Made by a program: the position numbers and the translations under genes
The notes under the pieces: generated by a model
What the model was told of the DNA's origin: nothing
The model's database searches: none
What the model saw: the letters and a program-made list of their open reading frames with translations, nothing else
Assembly: GCA_015661715.1 (NCBI GenBank)
Contig: DQVN01000132.1
Coordinates: 1 to 7,744 of the forward strand
Direction: 5' to 3'
Origin: Sulfurivirga caldicuralii
GTDB taxonomy: Bacteria; Pseudomonadota; Gammaproteobacteria; Thiomicrospirales; Thiomicrospiraceae
Length of the DNA: 7,744 bases
In this document: piece by piece, positions 1-6,761 of the stretch
Layout: each line of letters starts with the position of its first letter
Position numbering within the stretch: position 1 is the stretch's first letter

Positions 1-908
1 AGGGGTTTGATGCGCGCCATCCAGCCGGTGGCCACCTGCAAATACTGCTGAGCCTGCTCACCCAACAGCACCTGCATCAATCGCGTCATCCCTGCGGCAT
101 TGAAGGTGTATTTCTGCTGCAGCCGCTTGAGATCCTCTGCGGGCAGTGTCTTGAGCGCCGCCAGAGCCTGTTTAAGCTGATCCACCTGCGCCAAAAGCTG
201 TTGCGCCTCTGTCAGTTGCTTGCGATCTGCCTCAATACGCTGTTTCAACTGGTTGAACTTTTGCAGTGTCTGAGGATTCAACCCGCCTTGCTTAAGCTTC
301 TCCAGCTCCGCCTTATACTGCGCAATAACCTGCTCATTGGGTAGATTTTTCTCGATAGCCTGCCACTGTTTCTGCAACGCCGCCAGCTGCTGCTTCAGCT
401 GTTCGGCCCGCTCAACGATCTGCAGCTTTTCCGTTTTCAGAATCCGCTCTGGATCTGGCAGACGTAAGGGCGGCAGTCCCTTTTTCGCTAGAGCCTTGGT
501 CTGCTGCACCAGCGTATCCGGCTTCTTGTAAACCCGACCGGCCTGGGCACGCTTTTGGTACATGCGAATGCCTTGCACATCCACCACATCCAAAATCGGT
601 TTCATGTCCATTTTGAGCATATCCAGCAGTGCCGGCGCTGCATACACCCGATCAATGACCGCCAGATTCCGGCTCGGTTGATTGGGATCCGTCAGTTGCA
701 CCTGATACACCGTCACGCCGAGGGGCAACAGGTGAACTTCCACCTCACCCACATTAACCTCTGCCTGCCAGGCCTGGGTCAGCTCCATTTCCAAGCGCTC
801 TTTGATCAAGGGGGGTGCAACCACCTTTATGGCGATCAGCGTACCAATGATCACGATCCCTAAGACCAGCAAAAACCAGATGCCCACACCACCCTGTTGC
901 CTGTCCAT
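1..908 (-). CDS. TIGR03545-like membrane-anchored coiled-coil protein, partial (C-terminus beyond left edge)
   Basis: The frame is open from an ATG at 906-908 to the left edge, giving 302 complete codons without a stop. A Shine-Dalgarno GGAG lies 8 nt before the ATG. Residues 10-31 form one hydrophobic segment after a short N-terminus, so the protein is probably an inner-membrane anchored protein with a periplasmic body. Residues about 32-125 resemble the start of AsmA-like proteins (alternating beta-type pattern, a 'VxVxxVxL' style region). Residues about 155-265 are rich in Leu, Gln, Lys and Glu and look like a long coiled coil. The stretch ending in a 'GWMARIKP' sequence near residue 302 resembles the middle of the TIGR03545 family as I remember it; that family is usually well over 500 residues, so roughly half is visible. 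The family has no established biochemical function. The gene starts 31 nt after the acyltransferase stop and is probably co-transcribed with it, which hints at an envelope role. The family call comes from memory, not from a search. Confidence 0.7.
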   Translation of the reverse strand, partial: MDRQQGGVGIWFLLVLGIVIIGTLIAIKVVAPPLIKERLEMELTQAWQAEVNVGEVEVHLLPLGVTVYQVQLTDPNQPSRNLAVIDRVYAAPALLDMLKMDMKPILDVVDVQGIRMYQKRAQAGRVYKKPDTLVQQTKALAKKGLPPLRLPDPERILKTEKLQIVERAEQLKQQLAALQKQWQAIEKNLPNEQVIAQYKAELEKLKQGGLNPQTLQKFNQLKQRIEADRKQLTEAQQLLAQVDQLKQALAALKTLPAEDLKRLQQKYTFNAAGMTRLMQVLLGEQAQQYLQVATGWMARIKP

Positions 909-939
909 TGCCGTATCTCCAGCAGTTATTTTCTTGATT

Positions 940-1869
940 TTAGGCTTTTTTATATAAATCTGACAGGGTTTTAGGCCCCTTACGCCAGCGTTTATAGGTC
1001 CACTGATACTGGGCCGGCGCCAACGCCACACAATCTTGCACGGCGCGATTCAGCCGCGCCGCCGCCAGCACAGGATCCGCCACCTGCAAATCCGGCCCCG
1101 GCAGAAAATGCAGGTCATAACCCTCCCCGCGCGGGCGGCGGATCATCGCCCCCATCACCACTGTCGCATCGGTCTTTTGCACCAACTTATGGGCCAAGGT
1201 CATGGTTCGTGCAGGCCGCCCCATGAAATCGGCAAACACATAGCCCGTATCGGGCGCCTGATCCGGCAGCAACCCCACCAGCTCATTGCGCCGCAGGGCG
1301 TCCAACAATGCCTTGACGCCGCGCCCATTGGTGGGTACCAACCGCGCGCCACTACGCTCCCGCCCCTGACGCATGAATGTCTCGATACCCGGAAAATAGG
1401 GCGGCTCATACATGCTGGTGGTGGGGGCATACTGGGGCAGGCACCAGCCCAACAGCTCCCAGTTGCCAATATGGGGCGCCAGCAGCAACACCCCTTTACC
1501 CCGCGCCAGCGCCGAACGCATATGCACCTCGCCATGCACCTGACGGATCAACGGCTGTAACTGCTGCGCAGGCCAGGTCCACATAATGCCCATCTCCGTG
1601 GCGGTTTTGCCTGTTTCAATCAGTACCGCTTTTAATAAGGCATGGCGTTGCCTTGGTGAAAGATCTGGATAGGCCTGATGCAAATTGAGTTGAGTAATGC
1701 GCTTGATCTCACCCCCCAACATCAGCAGATGACCCAAGGCCACCCCAACACGGTGATTGGCAGGCAAAGAGAGGCGGGCCAACCCTTTCTGCAGCCCGAC
1801 AAAGAGCGGGCTGATCAGACGGTCTTTCCAGGGTTCAACCGCCAAGGAGCGCGCCCCCCTGATTGTCAT
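940..1869 (-). CDS. LpxL/HtrB-family lysophospholipid (lipid A) acyltransferase
   Basis: The product is a protein of about 309 residues, close to the roughly 306 of E. coli LpxL. Residue numbers here count from a TTG at 1875. The catalytic H-x4-E box is visible as HIGNWE (His135, Glu140), where family members usually read HFGNWE. The downstream 'GLLPDQAP' block (201-208) and the C-terminal 'YQWTYKRWR' (290-298) are also typical of the Lip_A_acyltrans family. Such enzymes sit on the inner face of the inner membrane and add a secondary acyl chain, from acyl-ACP, to a lipid A precursor or related lipid; the exact substrate cannot be told from sequence. The start is uncertain. An ATG at 1869 overlaps the end of the ttcA-like gene by 35 nt and has no clear ribosome site. 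A TTG at 1845 has AGGGGGG 8 nt upstream and would overlap by only 11 nt, giving 301 residues. A TTG at 1875 is also open. The gene is tightly coupled to its upstream neighbour. Confidence 0.88.
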   Translation of the reverse strand: MTIRGARSLAVEPWKDRLISPLFVGLQKGLARLSLPANHRVGVALGHLLMLGGEIKRITQLNLHQAYPDLSPRQRHALLKAVLIETGKTATEMGIMWTWPAQQLQPLIRQVHGEVHMRSALARGKGVLLLAPHIGNWELLGWCLPQYAPTTSMYEPPYFPGIETFMRQGRERSGARLVPTNGRGVKALLDALRRNELVGLLPDQAPDTGYVFADFMGRPARTMTLAHKLVQKTDATVVMGAMIRRPRGEGYDLHFLPGPDLQVADPVLAAARLNRAVQDCVALAPAQYQWTYKRWRKGPKTLSDLYKKA

Positions 1870-2590
1870 CGGCAATCAACGGCTGCATAGCGCGCCACAG
1901 ATTGGCAAACAGATGGGCATTACGCTGTTCTTCCGCATGCAGCAACTGCTTAAAGTGCGCCCGCTCCGTGGGCTTGCTGTAACAGGCGGGACAGTTATCG
2001 ACGATCACCGGCAAACCCGCCTGCTGGGCAAATGCCTGGCACTGGCGTTCGCGTACCCGTACCAAGGGACGAATAATGCGGATATCCCCCGCATTATTAA
2101 GGTAATGGGCCTTCATGGTGCGCAAATCGCCCGAATGAAAAGCGCTCATGAGGAAACTTTCGGCCAGGTCATCCAAATGTTGGGCCAATGCCAGTACGTT
2201 ATACCCCTCCCGACGGCAGACCGTATACAGAATGCCCCGCTTCTTGCGGGCGCAGAAGCTGCAGAAGGAATCCCCCTTCATCTGCCGGGCGGCCTGCTCA
2301 AGAAAATCCTCACTGTGATAGAAATAAGGCACGCCCAACTCAGCCAGAAACTCCTTTAATGGACTGGGATCGAAGCCCGGAATCTGCGGATCCACCGTGC
2401 AAGCAGCCAGGTCAAACTTCACCGGCGCATGGCGCTGTAAGTGTTTTAATACCACCAGTAAGGTGAGGGAATCTTTGCCGCCGGACAACCCCAGCAGGAT
2501 ACGATCACCCTCACGGATCATTTTGAACTGAGCCAAAGCACGCCCAACAGGTTTCAGGATGGACTTTGGCGGACGTAAAATCCCATTCAT
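1835..2590 (-). CDS. ttcA: TtcA-family tRNA thiolation PP-loop ATPase
   Basis: The gene encodes a PP-loop ATP pyrophosphatase of the TtcA family, which uses ATP and a [4Fe-4S] cluster to make 2-thiocytidine at tRNA position 32. Numbering from an upstream GTG at 2638, the PP-loop SGGKDS is residues 52-57. The first Cys pair is in 'CSFCARKKRG' (Cys126, Cys129), and the later pair is 'NCPAC' (Cys216, Cys219), matching the three cluster cysteines of E. coli TtcA (122, 125, 222). The conserved 'RPL' after the ATPase core is present. The middle and end differ from E. coli TtcA: QHLDD replaces HHRDD, and the C-terminus has a charged 'ERAHFKQLL' region and 'LFANLWRAMQPL', which I recall from a second TtcA-like subgroup. 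The target base may therefore not be C32. I prefer the ATG at 2590 (251 residues), which has GAGAG 7 nt upstream and leads directly into the conserved N-terminus. An ATG at 2635 or GTG at 2638 would add 15 or 16 residues that do not look conserved. Confidence 0.85.
   Translation of the reverse strand: MNGILRPPKSILKPVGRALAQFKMIREGDRILLGLSGGKDSLTLLVVLKHLQRHAPVKFDLAACTVDPQIPGFDPSPLKEFLAELGVPYFYHSEDFLEQAARQMKGDSFCSFCARKKRGILYTVCRREGYNVLALAQHLDDLAESFLMSAFHSGDLRTMKAHYLNNAGDIRIIRPLVRVRERQCQAFAQQAGLPVIVDNCPACYSKPTERAHFKQLLHAEEQRNAHLFANLWRAMQPLIADDNQGGALLGG
2072..2098. repeat. Perfect 10-bp inverted repeat inside the ttcA-like gene
   Basis: The arms AATAATGCGG (2072-2081) and CCGCATTATT (2089-2098) are exact reverse complements separated by 7 nt. 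The repeat would form a 10-bp stem in the mRNA of the ttcA-like gene. No T-tract follows on either strand, so it does not look like an intrinsic terminator. It encodes part of the region just before the conserved 'IRPL'. Its function is unknown and it may be chance. Confidence 0.6.
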
Positions 2591-2682
2591 TGATACACTC
2601 TCAACCCCGTTGGTGTAGATGATAAAGCGTCCCATCACCCACAGAAAGAGGATAAAAAAGGTGATAGGTGTCCCAAGCGCCA

Positions 2683-2700
2683 GGGTCTGTCAACAGACTC
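2683..2700 (-). other. Short hairpin at the trmA stop codon, no U-tract
   Basis: Around the trmA stop, GTCTGT (2685-2690) pairs with ACAGAC (2693-2698). Extension with a G-T and a G-C pair is possible, and the loop is very small. On the minus strand the next bases are not T-rich; a run of six T lies only about 25 nt further on. It could be a weak pause or mRNA-end structure between trmA and the ttcA-like gene, and I would not call it a terminator. Confidence 0.3.
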
Positions 2701-3784
2701 ATGCAACTTTCCTGAGCAAAACGCCCGATTCAATATGCTGGGTGTAGGGAAACTGATCGAACAGGGCCAGGGTTTCCACCTGGTGGGTTTGGCTTAAGTC
2801 AGCCAGATCCCGCGCTAAGGTCTCCGGATTACACGAAATGTAGATCACCCAATCAAATTGCCGGGCCATGGCGCGGGTCAAATCATCCAGGCCCGCTCGC
2901 GGCGGATCTACCAGCAAGGTGGAAAAATCATACGCTGCCAGGGCCACCGGCCCCAACTGCCCCGCTTGCTGCAACGCACTGGAAACTTGCTCTGCTGGCG
3001 CCCGCGCCACGGTGATATTGGCCACATTGTTCAACGCCACATTAAAGCGGGCGGAGCGGATGGAAGTTTTGGCAATCTCGGTCATGACAATGTGCGCAAA
3101 TCGATCGCTCAATGCAATGGAGAAGTTGCCATTACCGCCATACAGTTCCAACAGGTCGCCGCCACCGATCCGCTCTGCCTGCCGCCGGGCCCATGTCAGC
3201 ATATGACTCGCCACCGCCGCATTGGGCTGGGTAAAGCTGTTTTCAATTTGTTGATAACGCAACAGACGGCCGTCCACATTCACGGACTCGATGACAAAAT
3301 CCTGATCCAACAGCCATTTCTGCTTACGGCTGCGGCCAATAATATGGTCAATGGGCAGATAGTCACGCAATACCTGGGCGCAAGCCGCCCAGTCTTCATC
3401 CAAACGCTTATGGTAGATCAGCGTCACCAACATCTGCCCCGACTGGGTGGCCAGAAAGTCGATCTGATAGAGCTTATGTCGCAACAGCGGCTCCAGCAGG
3501 ATCGCCTGGCGCAACGGTTCCATCAGGCTATCGATCGCCTCACAGGCCATGGGGCAACGGTCGATCCGTACCGGATTGCGAGGATTTTGTGGCGGGAACA
3601 TGACATAGAAGGTATCGTCCCCTTCATGCCAGATGCGAAACTCCGCGCGCATGCGATAATGCGCAGGTGGCGAAGGGTACACACGCATGTCGCCCTGCCA
3701 ACACAGCAACTGGCGCAGCCGTGCCGCTTTTTCCGCCAGCTGTGCATCATAGTGTGCCGGATCCACCTGACATAACTGCGCCAT
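2699..3784 (-). CDS. trmA: tRNA (uracil-54-C5)-methyltransferase
   Basis: TrmA uses S-adenosylmethionine to methylate C5 of U54 in the T-loop of tRNA, giving ribothymidine. The product is 361 residues (E. coli 366) and matches E. coli TrmA closely from memory: 'HYRMRAEFRIWH' (42-53), 'RHKLYQIDF' (102-110), 'ENSFTQPNAA' (181-190), the SAM-binding 'LELYGGNGNFS' (212-222), 'DPPRAGLD' (293-300), the nucleophile Cys318 in 'ISCNPETL', and the general-base Glu352 in 'HIESGVLL'. There is no TRAM domain or N-terminal iron-sulfur cluster motif, as expected for TrmA rather than RlmD or RlmC. Gly216 stands where E. coli TrmA has Cys in the SAM motif. The ATG at 3784 is preceded by GGGGGAG only 2-5 nt away, closer than usual. 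The gene starts 37 nt after the bioH stop and may have its own promoter there. The ttcA-like gene downstream is also a tRNA-modification gene. Confidence 0.96.
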   Translation of the reverse strand: MAQLCQVDPAHYDAQLAEKAARLRQLLCWQGDMRVYPSPPAHYRMRAEFRIWHEGDDTFYVMFPPQNPRNPVRIDRCPMACEAIDSLMEPLRQAILLEPLLRHKLYQIDFLATQSGQMLVTLIYHKRLDEDWAACAQVLRDYLPIDHIIGRSRKQKWLLDQDFVIESVNVDGRLLRYQQIENSFTQPNAAVASHMLTWARRQAERIGGGDLLELYGGNGNFSIALSDRFAHIVMTEIAKTSIRSARFNVALNNVANITVARAPAEQVSSALQQAGQLGPVALAAYDFSTLLVDPPRAGLDDLTRAMARQFDWVIYISCNPETLARDLADLSQTHQVETLALFDQFPYTQHIESGVLLRKVA

Positions 3785-3803
3785 CTCTCCCCCAAATCAA
3801 CAC

Positions 3804-3819
3804 CCCACCCGAAGGCGGG
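3804..3819 (-). other. GC-rich hairpin with UUCG tetraloop between bioH and trmA
   Basis: On the minus strand CCCGCC, then TTCG, then GGTGGG form a 6-bp stem (one G-T pair) closed by C(UUCG)G, an especially stable loop. It lies just after the bioH stop codon. What follows (GTGTTGATTT) is only mildly T-rich, so it is at best a weak terminator; it could instead protect the 3' end of bio mRNA or sit in the trmA leader. Confidence 0.45.
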
Positions 3820-3820
3820 C

Positions 3821-3826
3821 ATTATA
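3821..3826 (-). promoter_or_regulatory. Perfect TATAAT across the bioH stop codon, possible trmA promoter -10
   Basis: The minus strand reads ACGGTATAATGCCC, and the TATAAT includes the bioH TAA stop. There is no TG extension and no recognisable -35 at 16-18 nt. If used, transcription would start near 3814, leaving a leader of about 30 nt for trmA. It may instead be chance, since GTA TAA T is simply the end of bioH. Confidence 0.35.
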
Positions 3827-4598
3827 CCGTGAACTGAATAATGGCCTGGGCCGTCTCCTGAGGATGACTACGGAAGGGAAGATGGGCCGCATCGGGAATC
3901 ACCACCACCTGCGCTTGGGGCTGTAAGGTTGCCAGTTGTTCCACCCAACCGACAGGAATCAGCGGATCTTTTTCCCCCAACAGCCACAAAGTGGGTTGAG
4001 TGATTTGGTTCAGTTGCTGACGAAAATCCAGCGTGCGCAGCAATATCAACCCCTGACGCAAACCGGTGAGCTTGGGCAGACTGCGCCCTTTCATCTCGGC
4101 AACAAACTGCTTCATCAGTCTGCGCGCCCCGGGATTCCCCTGCCACTGCAGCATCCAGAAGCGTTTGAGCAACAAAGCCATATCCACCACCAAAGCTTGC
4201 ATAAAATCAGCCACCAATTGGGGCGGCACCCCATGTTGCCAACCTTCCACCTGTACAAATCGAGGACTGGTGGCCAAGCCGATCAGATGGCTGATCCGTT
4301 CAGGGGCGTGCAAGAGGACATCCTGAGCAATGAGTCCGCCCAAAGACCAACCCAAAAGTGCCGTTTGGCCCGGGGGCAAGGCCTCAATCACCGCAGCACG
4401 CCAGCGCTGGCGAATGTGCGAAACGGTTTCTGCCTCAATGACCGGACTGTCACCAAACCCCGGCAACTCGATCAGATGACAGGTGAAATGCGGCGCCAGC
4501 TCAGCCTCTACCCATGTGCGCCAGACACCATTGTCCGCCGCCCAGCCATGGATCAGGGTCAGATTAGGCCCTTGCCCCAGGGTTTCACGATTCAGCAC
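3822..4598 (-). CDS. bioH: Pimeloyl-ACP methyl ester carboxylesterase BioH
   Basis: BioH hydrolyses the methyl ester of pimeloyl-ACP in the cytoplasm, ending the BioC-disguised round of fatty acid synthesis and supplying pimeloyl-ACP to BioF. From a GTG at 4596-4598 the protein is 258 residues (E. coli 256). It has the alpha/beta hydrolase fold: 'LIHGW' oxyanion region (about residues 15-19), 'LPGFG', nucleophile Ser85 in GWSLGG, Asp211 in 'GEKDPLIP', and His239 in 'DAAHLPF'. The 'HGW', 'GWSLGGL' and 'SSP/TSP' blocks agree with BioH rather than generic hydrolases. The reading frame is open further upstream to an ATG at 4721, but that extension lies inside bioF and is not BioH-like. The GTG has GGAGG (4608-4612) 9 nt before it and overlaps the bioF stop by 14 nt, which suggests translational coupling. 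Confidence 0.93.
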   Translation of the reverse strand: MLNRETLGQGPNLTLIHGWAADNGVWRTWVEAELAPHFTCHLIELPGFGDSPVIEAETVSHIRQRWRAAVIEALPPGQTALLGWSLGGLIAQDVLLHAPERISHLIGLATSPRFVQVEGWQHGVPPQLVADFMQALVVDMALLLKRFWMLQWQGNPGARRLMKQFVAEMKGRSLPKLTGLRQGLILLRTLDFRQQLNQITQPTLWLLGEKDPLIPVGWVEQLATLQPQAQVVVIPDAAHLPFRSHPQETAQAIIQFTV

Positions 4599-5751
4599 GA
4601 AGACACCCCTCCAAAGCCTCCAGCAGCCGATCCACCTGGTCAAAGGTATGGCGCGCGCTAAAGGTAATGCGCAGTCGCGCCCGCCCTTTAGGTACCGTCG
4701 GCGGCCGAATGGCCGGCACATAGAAACCCGCAGTCAATAACTGTCGACTCCAATGCAGCGCCCGCGCATCGTCTCCCAACAGCAAAGGCTGAATCGGTGT
4801 GAAAGAGGGCAGCAAGGTTAAACCAATCTGCTTGGCAGCGGCACGAAAATGGCTGATCAACTGTTTCAGATGGTCTCGGGCCGCATCCGCTTGCTGCACC
4901 CGTTTTAGCGCTATCCGCGCCGCTAAGGCATTGGCTGGCGGCAGGGCGGTGGTATAAATCCAAGGCCGAGCACGATTGATCAAGGTCTCAATGGCCACCT
5001 GAGTGCCGGCGACAAAAGCACCAAACACACCAAATGCCTTTCCCAAGGTACCGACCCGCAAGGTATCTGCATCGGGCTCATATGCAAAATACTCAAAGGT
5101 GCCGCGGCCTGTGGCGCCCACCACACCAAAAGCATGGGCCTCATCCAACAGTAACCACGCAGCATGTTGCTCTTTTAATGCCATCATCTGCGGCAGCGGT
5201 GCCACATCCCCATCCATACTGAATACGCCATCGGAGACAATCAATGCCTGACCGTCCGCCTGTTGCAGGCGGCGCGCTAGAGCGCGCATATCAGCATGGG
5301 CATAGCGTTTCAAACTTGCTTCACTCAGCCGCGCACCATCCAGCAGGGAGGCGTGGTTGAGCTTGTCATGGATCAAAGTATCACCCCGCTGCATCAGCGC
5401 TTGCTGCACCGCCATATTGGCCATATAGCCGGTGGAGAACAGCAAAACACCCTCTACCCCCAACCAATCTGCCAACTCGTCTTGCAACAGGTGATGATGC
5501 AGATGATGGCCGCTGATCAAATGGGCCGCACCACTGCCAAAAGATGCTTGGGAATCCCCACATACCGCCTGACGCAAGCTATCATCCTCACTCAGACCCA
5601 GATAATCGTTGGCGGCAAAATTAATGACCCAACGACCATTCAACTGCACCCGATGTCCCACTGCGGAGGTAATCAGCGGGGTGCGTCGATAACGGTGTTC
5701 AGTCTGGCGCGCACGCAGCCACGGCTGAAAGCGGCGGGCAATACCGCTCAA
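4585..5751 (-). CDS. bioF: 8-amino-7-oxononanoate synthase BioF
   Basis: BioF is a PLP-dependent alpha-oxoamine synthase that condenses pimeloyl-ACP with L-alanine, losing CO2, to give 8-amino-7-oxononanoate. From a TTG at 5749-5751 the protein is 388 residues (E. coli 384). Visible motifs are 'NDYLGL' (48-53), 'GSGAAHLISGHH' (72-83), His133 in 'NHAS' (stacks on PLP), Asp203 and His206 in 'DEAHAFG', and the PLP-binding Lys238 in 'GTLGKAFG'. A GTG at 5772 would add 7 residues, but its nearest GGAGG is only 2 nt away. The TTG has a perfect AGGAGG 9 nt upstream and begins 1 nt after the bioB stop, so I prefer it. With this start the PLP-stacking His falls at position 133, as in E. coli. The 3' end overlaps bioH by 14 nt. 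Confidence 0.95.
   Translation of the reverse strand: MSGIARRFQPWLRARQTEHRYRRTPLITSAVGHRVQLNGRWVINFAANDYLGLSEDDSLRQAVCGDSQASFGSGAAHLISGHHLHHHLLQDELADWLGVEGVLLFSTGYMANMAVQQALMQRGDTLIHDKLNHASLLDGARLSEASLKRYAHADMRALARRLQQADGQALIVSDGVFSMDGDVAPLPQMMALKEQHAAWLLLDEAHAFGVVGATGRGTFEYFAYEPDADTLRVGTLGKAFGVFGAFVAGTQVAIETLINRARPWIYTTALPPANALAARIALKRVQQADAARDHLKQLISHFRAAAKQIGLTLLPSFTPIQPLLLGDDARALHWSRQLLTAGFYVPAIRPPTVPKGRARLRITFSARHTFDQVDRLLEALEGCLRAES
4608..4612 (-). promoter_or_regulatory. Shine-Dalgarno GGAGG deciding the bioH GTG start
   Basis: GGAGG(GG) lies within the last codons of bioF, 9 nt upstream of the GTG at 4598. It supports the short, family-length BioH over the longer open frame that runs upstream into bioF. 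Confidence 0.7.
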
Positions 5752-5752
5752 C

Positions 5753-6742
5753 TCAGGCAACCTCCTCGTCACGACCTCCAGCGCCGCGCTGCATCTTTAA
5801 CCCCAGCTTGGCAAACAACTGGCGGTCCCGGTCTGCATCCGGGTTGTCGGTGGTTAGCAGCTTGTCACCATAGAAAATGGAGTTGGCCCCTGCCATAAAG
5901 CACAGCGCCTGCGCCTCATCGGACAGCGCCAACCTGCCGGCGGACAAGCGCACATAGGAACGAGGCATCATAATACGGGCAGCGGCGATCACCCGCACCA
6001 GCTCAATCGGATCCGTCTTATCACGCATATGCGCCAAGGGCGTACCCTCAATGGGCACCAATAGGTTGATAGGTACAGAGTCCGGGTGGGGCTGGAGATT
6101 GGCAAAGGTACGCAACAGCTCTGCCCGATCCGCTTCGCCCTCTCCCATACCGATAATACCGCCCGAACAGACATGAATACCCGCTTGCTGGACCCGCTTG
6201 ATGGTATCAAGGCGGTCTTGATAGGTGCGCGTGGTGATGATCTTGGGATAGTAAGCTTCGGAGGTGTCCAGATTGTGATTGTAATAGTCCAGCCCGGCTT
6301 CTTTCAGTTGACGCACCTGCTCATCATCCAACATTCCCAGAGTTAGGCAGGTCTCCATCCCCAATGCCTTGACCACCTTGACCATCTCCAGCACCATGGG
6401 AAAGTCCTTTTTGGAAGGGCTGCGCCAGGCCGCACCCATGCACAAGCGCGTGGCACCCCGCGCCTTAGCCTGCATGGCCTTGTCCAGCACCTCCTGAACC
6501 GCCATCATCTTGCCCTTTTCCAAATTCGTGTTGTAGCGCGCAGACTGAGCGCAATAGGCACAATCTTCGGCACAACCGCCCGATTTGATATTGACCAAGG
6601 TACTGACTTGAATTTCGTTGGGATCAAAATGTTGACGATGAATACGCTGCGCCTCAAATAGCAGGTCATTCAAAGGCATCTCCAGCAGCGCCTGCACCTC
6701 TTCCCGTCTCCAGTCGTGTCGAATCTCACCCAATGCCGCCAT
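5753..6742 (-). CDS. bioB: Biotin synthase BioB
   Basis: BioB is a radical-SAM enzyme that inserts sulfur into dethiobiotin to make biotin. From the ATG at 6740-6742 it is 329 residues. The radical-SAM [4Fe-4S] motif C-x3-C-x2-C is Cys57, Cys61 and Cys64. The [2Fe-2S] ligands match E. coli Cys97, Cys128, Cys188 and Arg260 as Cys101, Cys132, Cys192 and Arg265 ('YVRLSAGR'). 'YYNHNLDT' and '[13 protein letters not shown]' are intact. The C-terminus is shorter than in E. coli (346 residues), ending soon after 'FAKLGL'. The frame is open to ATGs at 6763 and 6775, but the one at 6742 has AAGGA 8 nt upstream and begins the usual 'RHDW' N-terminus. The 6775 ATG overlaps the likely -10 box and so cannot be on the transcript. 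It is the first gene of the bioB-bioF-bioH series. No BirA operator is visible. Confidence 0.97.
   Translation of the reverse strand: MAALGEIRHDWRREEVQALLEMPLNDLLFEAQRIHRQHFDPNEIQVSTLVNIKSGGCAEDCAYCAQSARYNTNLEKGKMMAVQEVLDKAMQAKARGATRLCMGAAWRSPSKKDFPMVLEMVKVVKALGMETCLTLGMLDDEQVRQLKEAGLDYYNHNLDTSEAYYPKIITTRTYQDRLDTIKRVQQAGIHVCSGGIIGMGEGEADRAELLRTFANLQPHPDSVPINLLVPIEGTPLAHMRDKTDPIELVRVIAAARIMMPRSYVRLSAGRLALSDEAQALCFMAGANSIFYGDKLLTTDNPDADRDRQLFAKLGLKMQRGAGGRDEEVA
5761..5766 (-). promoter_or_regulatory. Perfect Shine-Dalgarno AGGAGG deciding the bioF TTG start
   Basis: AGGAGG lies inside the last codons of bioB on the minus strand, with 9 nt between it and the TTG at 5751. It lies downstream of the alternative GTG at 5772 and so cannot serve that codon. 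Confidence 0.65.
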
Positions 6743-6761
6743 TTTCGTTATCCTTATCCCC

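Noticed and set aside
942..960. AT-rich stretch (TATATAAA / TAAAAT on the minus strand) before the TIGR03545-like gene as a promoter
   Set aside because: There are -10-like hexamers but no -35 at suitable spacing, and AT-rich gene ends give such matches by chance.
1757..2359. Plus-strand open frame opposite the ttcA-like gene and acyltransferase
   Set aside because: It spans the antisense of two genes with recognised motifs and shows no family features of its own.
2688..2693. Perfect TTGACA on the minus strand upstream of the ttcA-like gene
   Set aside because: At 16-18 nt spacing there is no acceptable -10 (the nearest TATCAC is 21 nt away), and the hexamer is also part of the small hairpin at the trmA stop. 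A promoter is not supported.
2858..3775. Long plus-strand open frame opposite trmA
   Set aside because: It is antisense to an unmistakable TrmA and has low-complexity composition, so it is a shadow of codon bias.
3936..4661. Long plus-strand open frame opposite bioH
   Set aside because: Its translation is Gln/His/Arg/Pro-rich with no recognisable domain, and it is antisense to a clear bioH/bioF coding region.
5488..5512. Repetitive GATGATG-type tract
   Set aside because: It encodes the His-rich 'SGHHLHHHL' segment normal for BioF and is not a repeat element.
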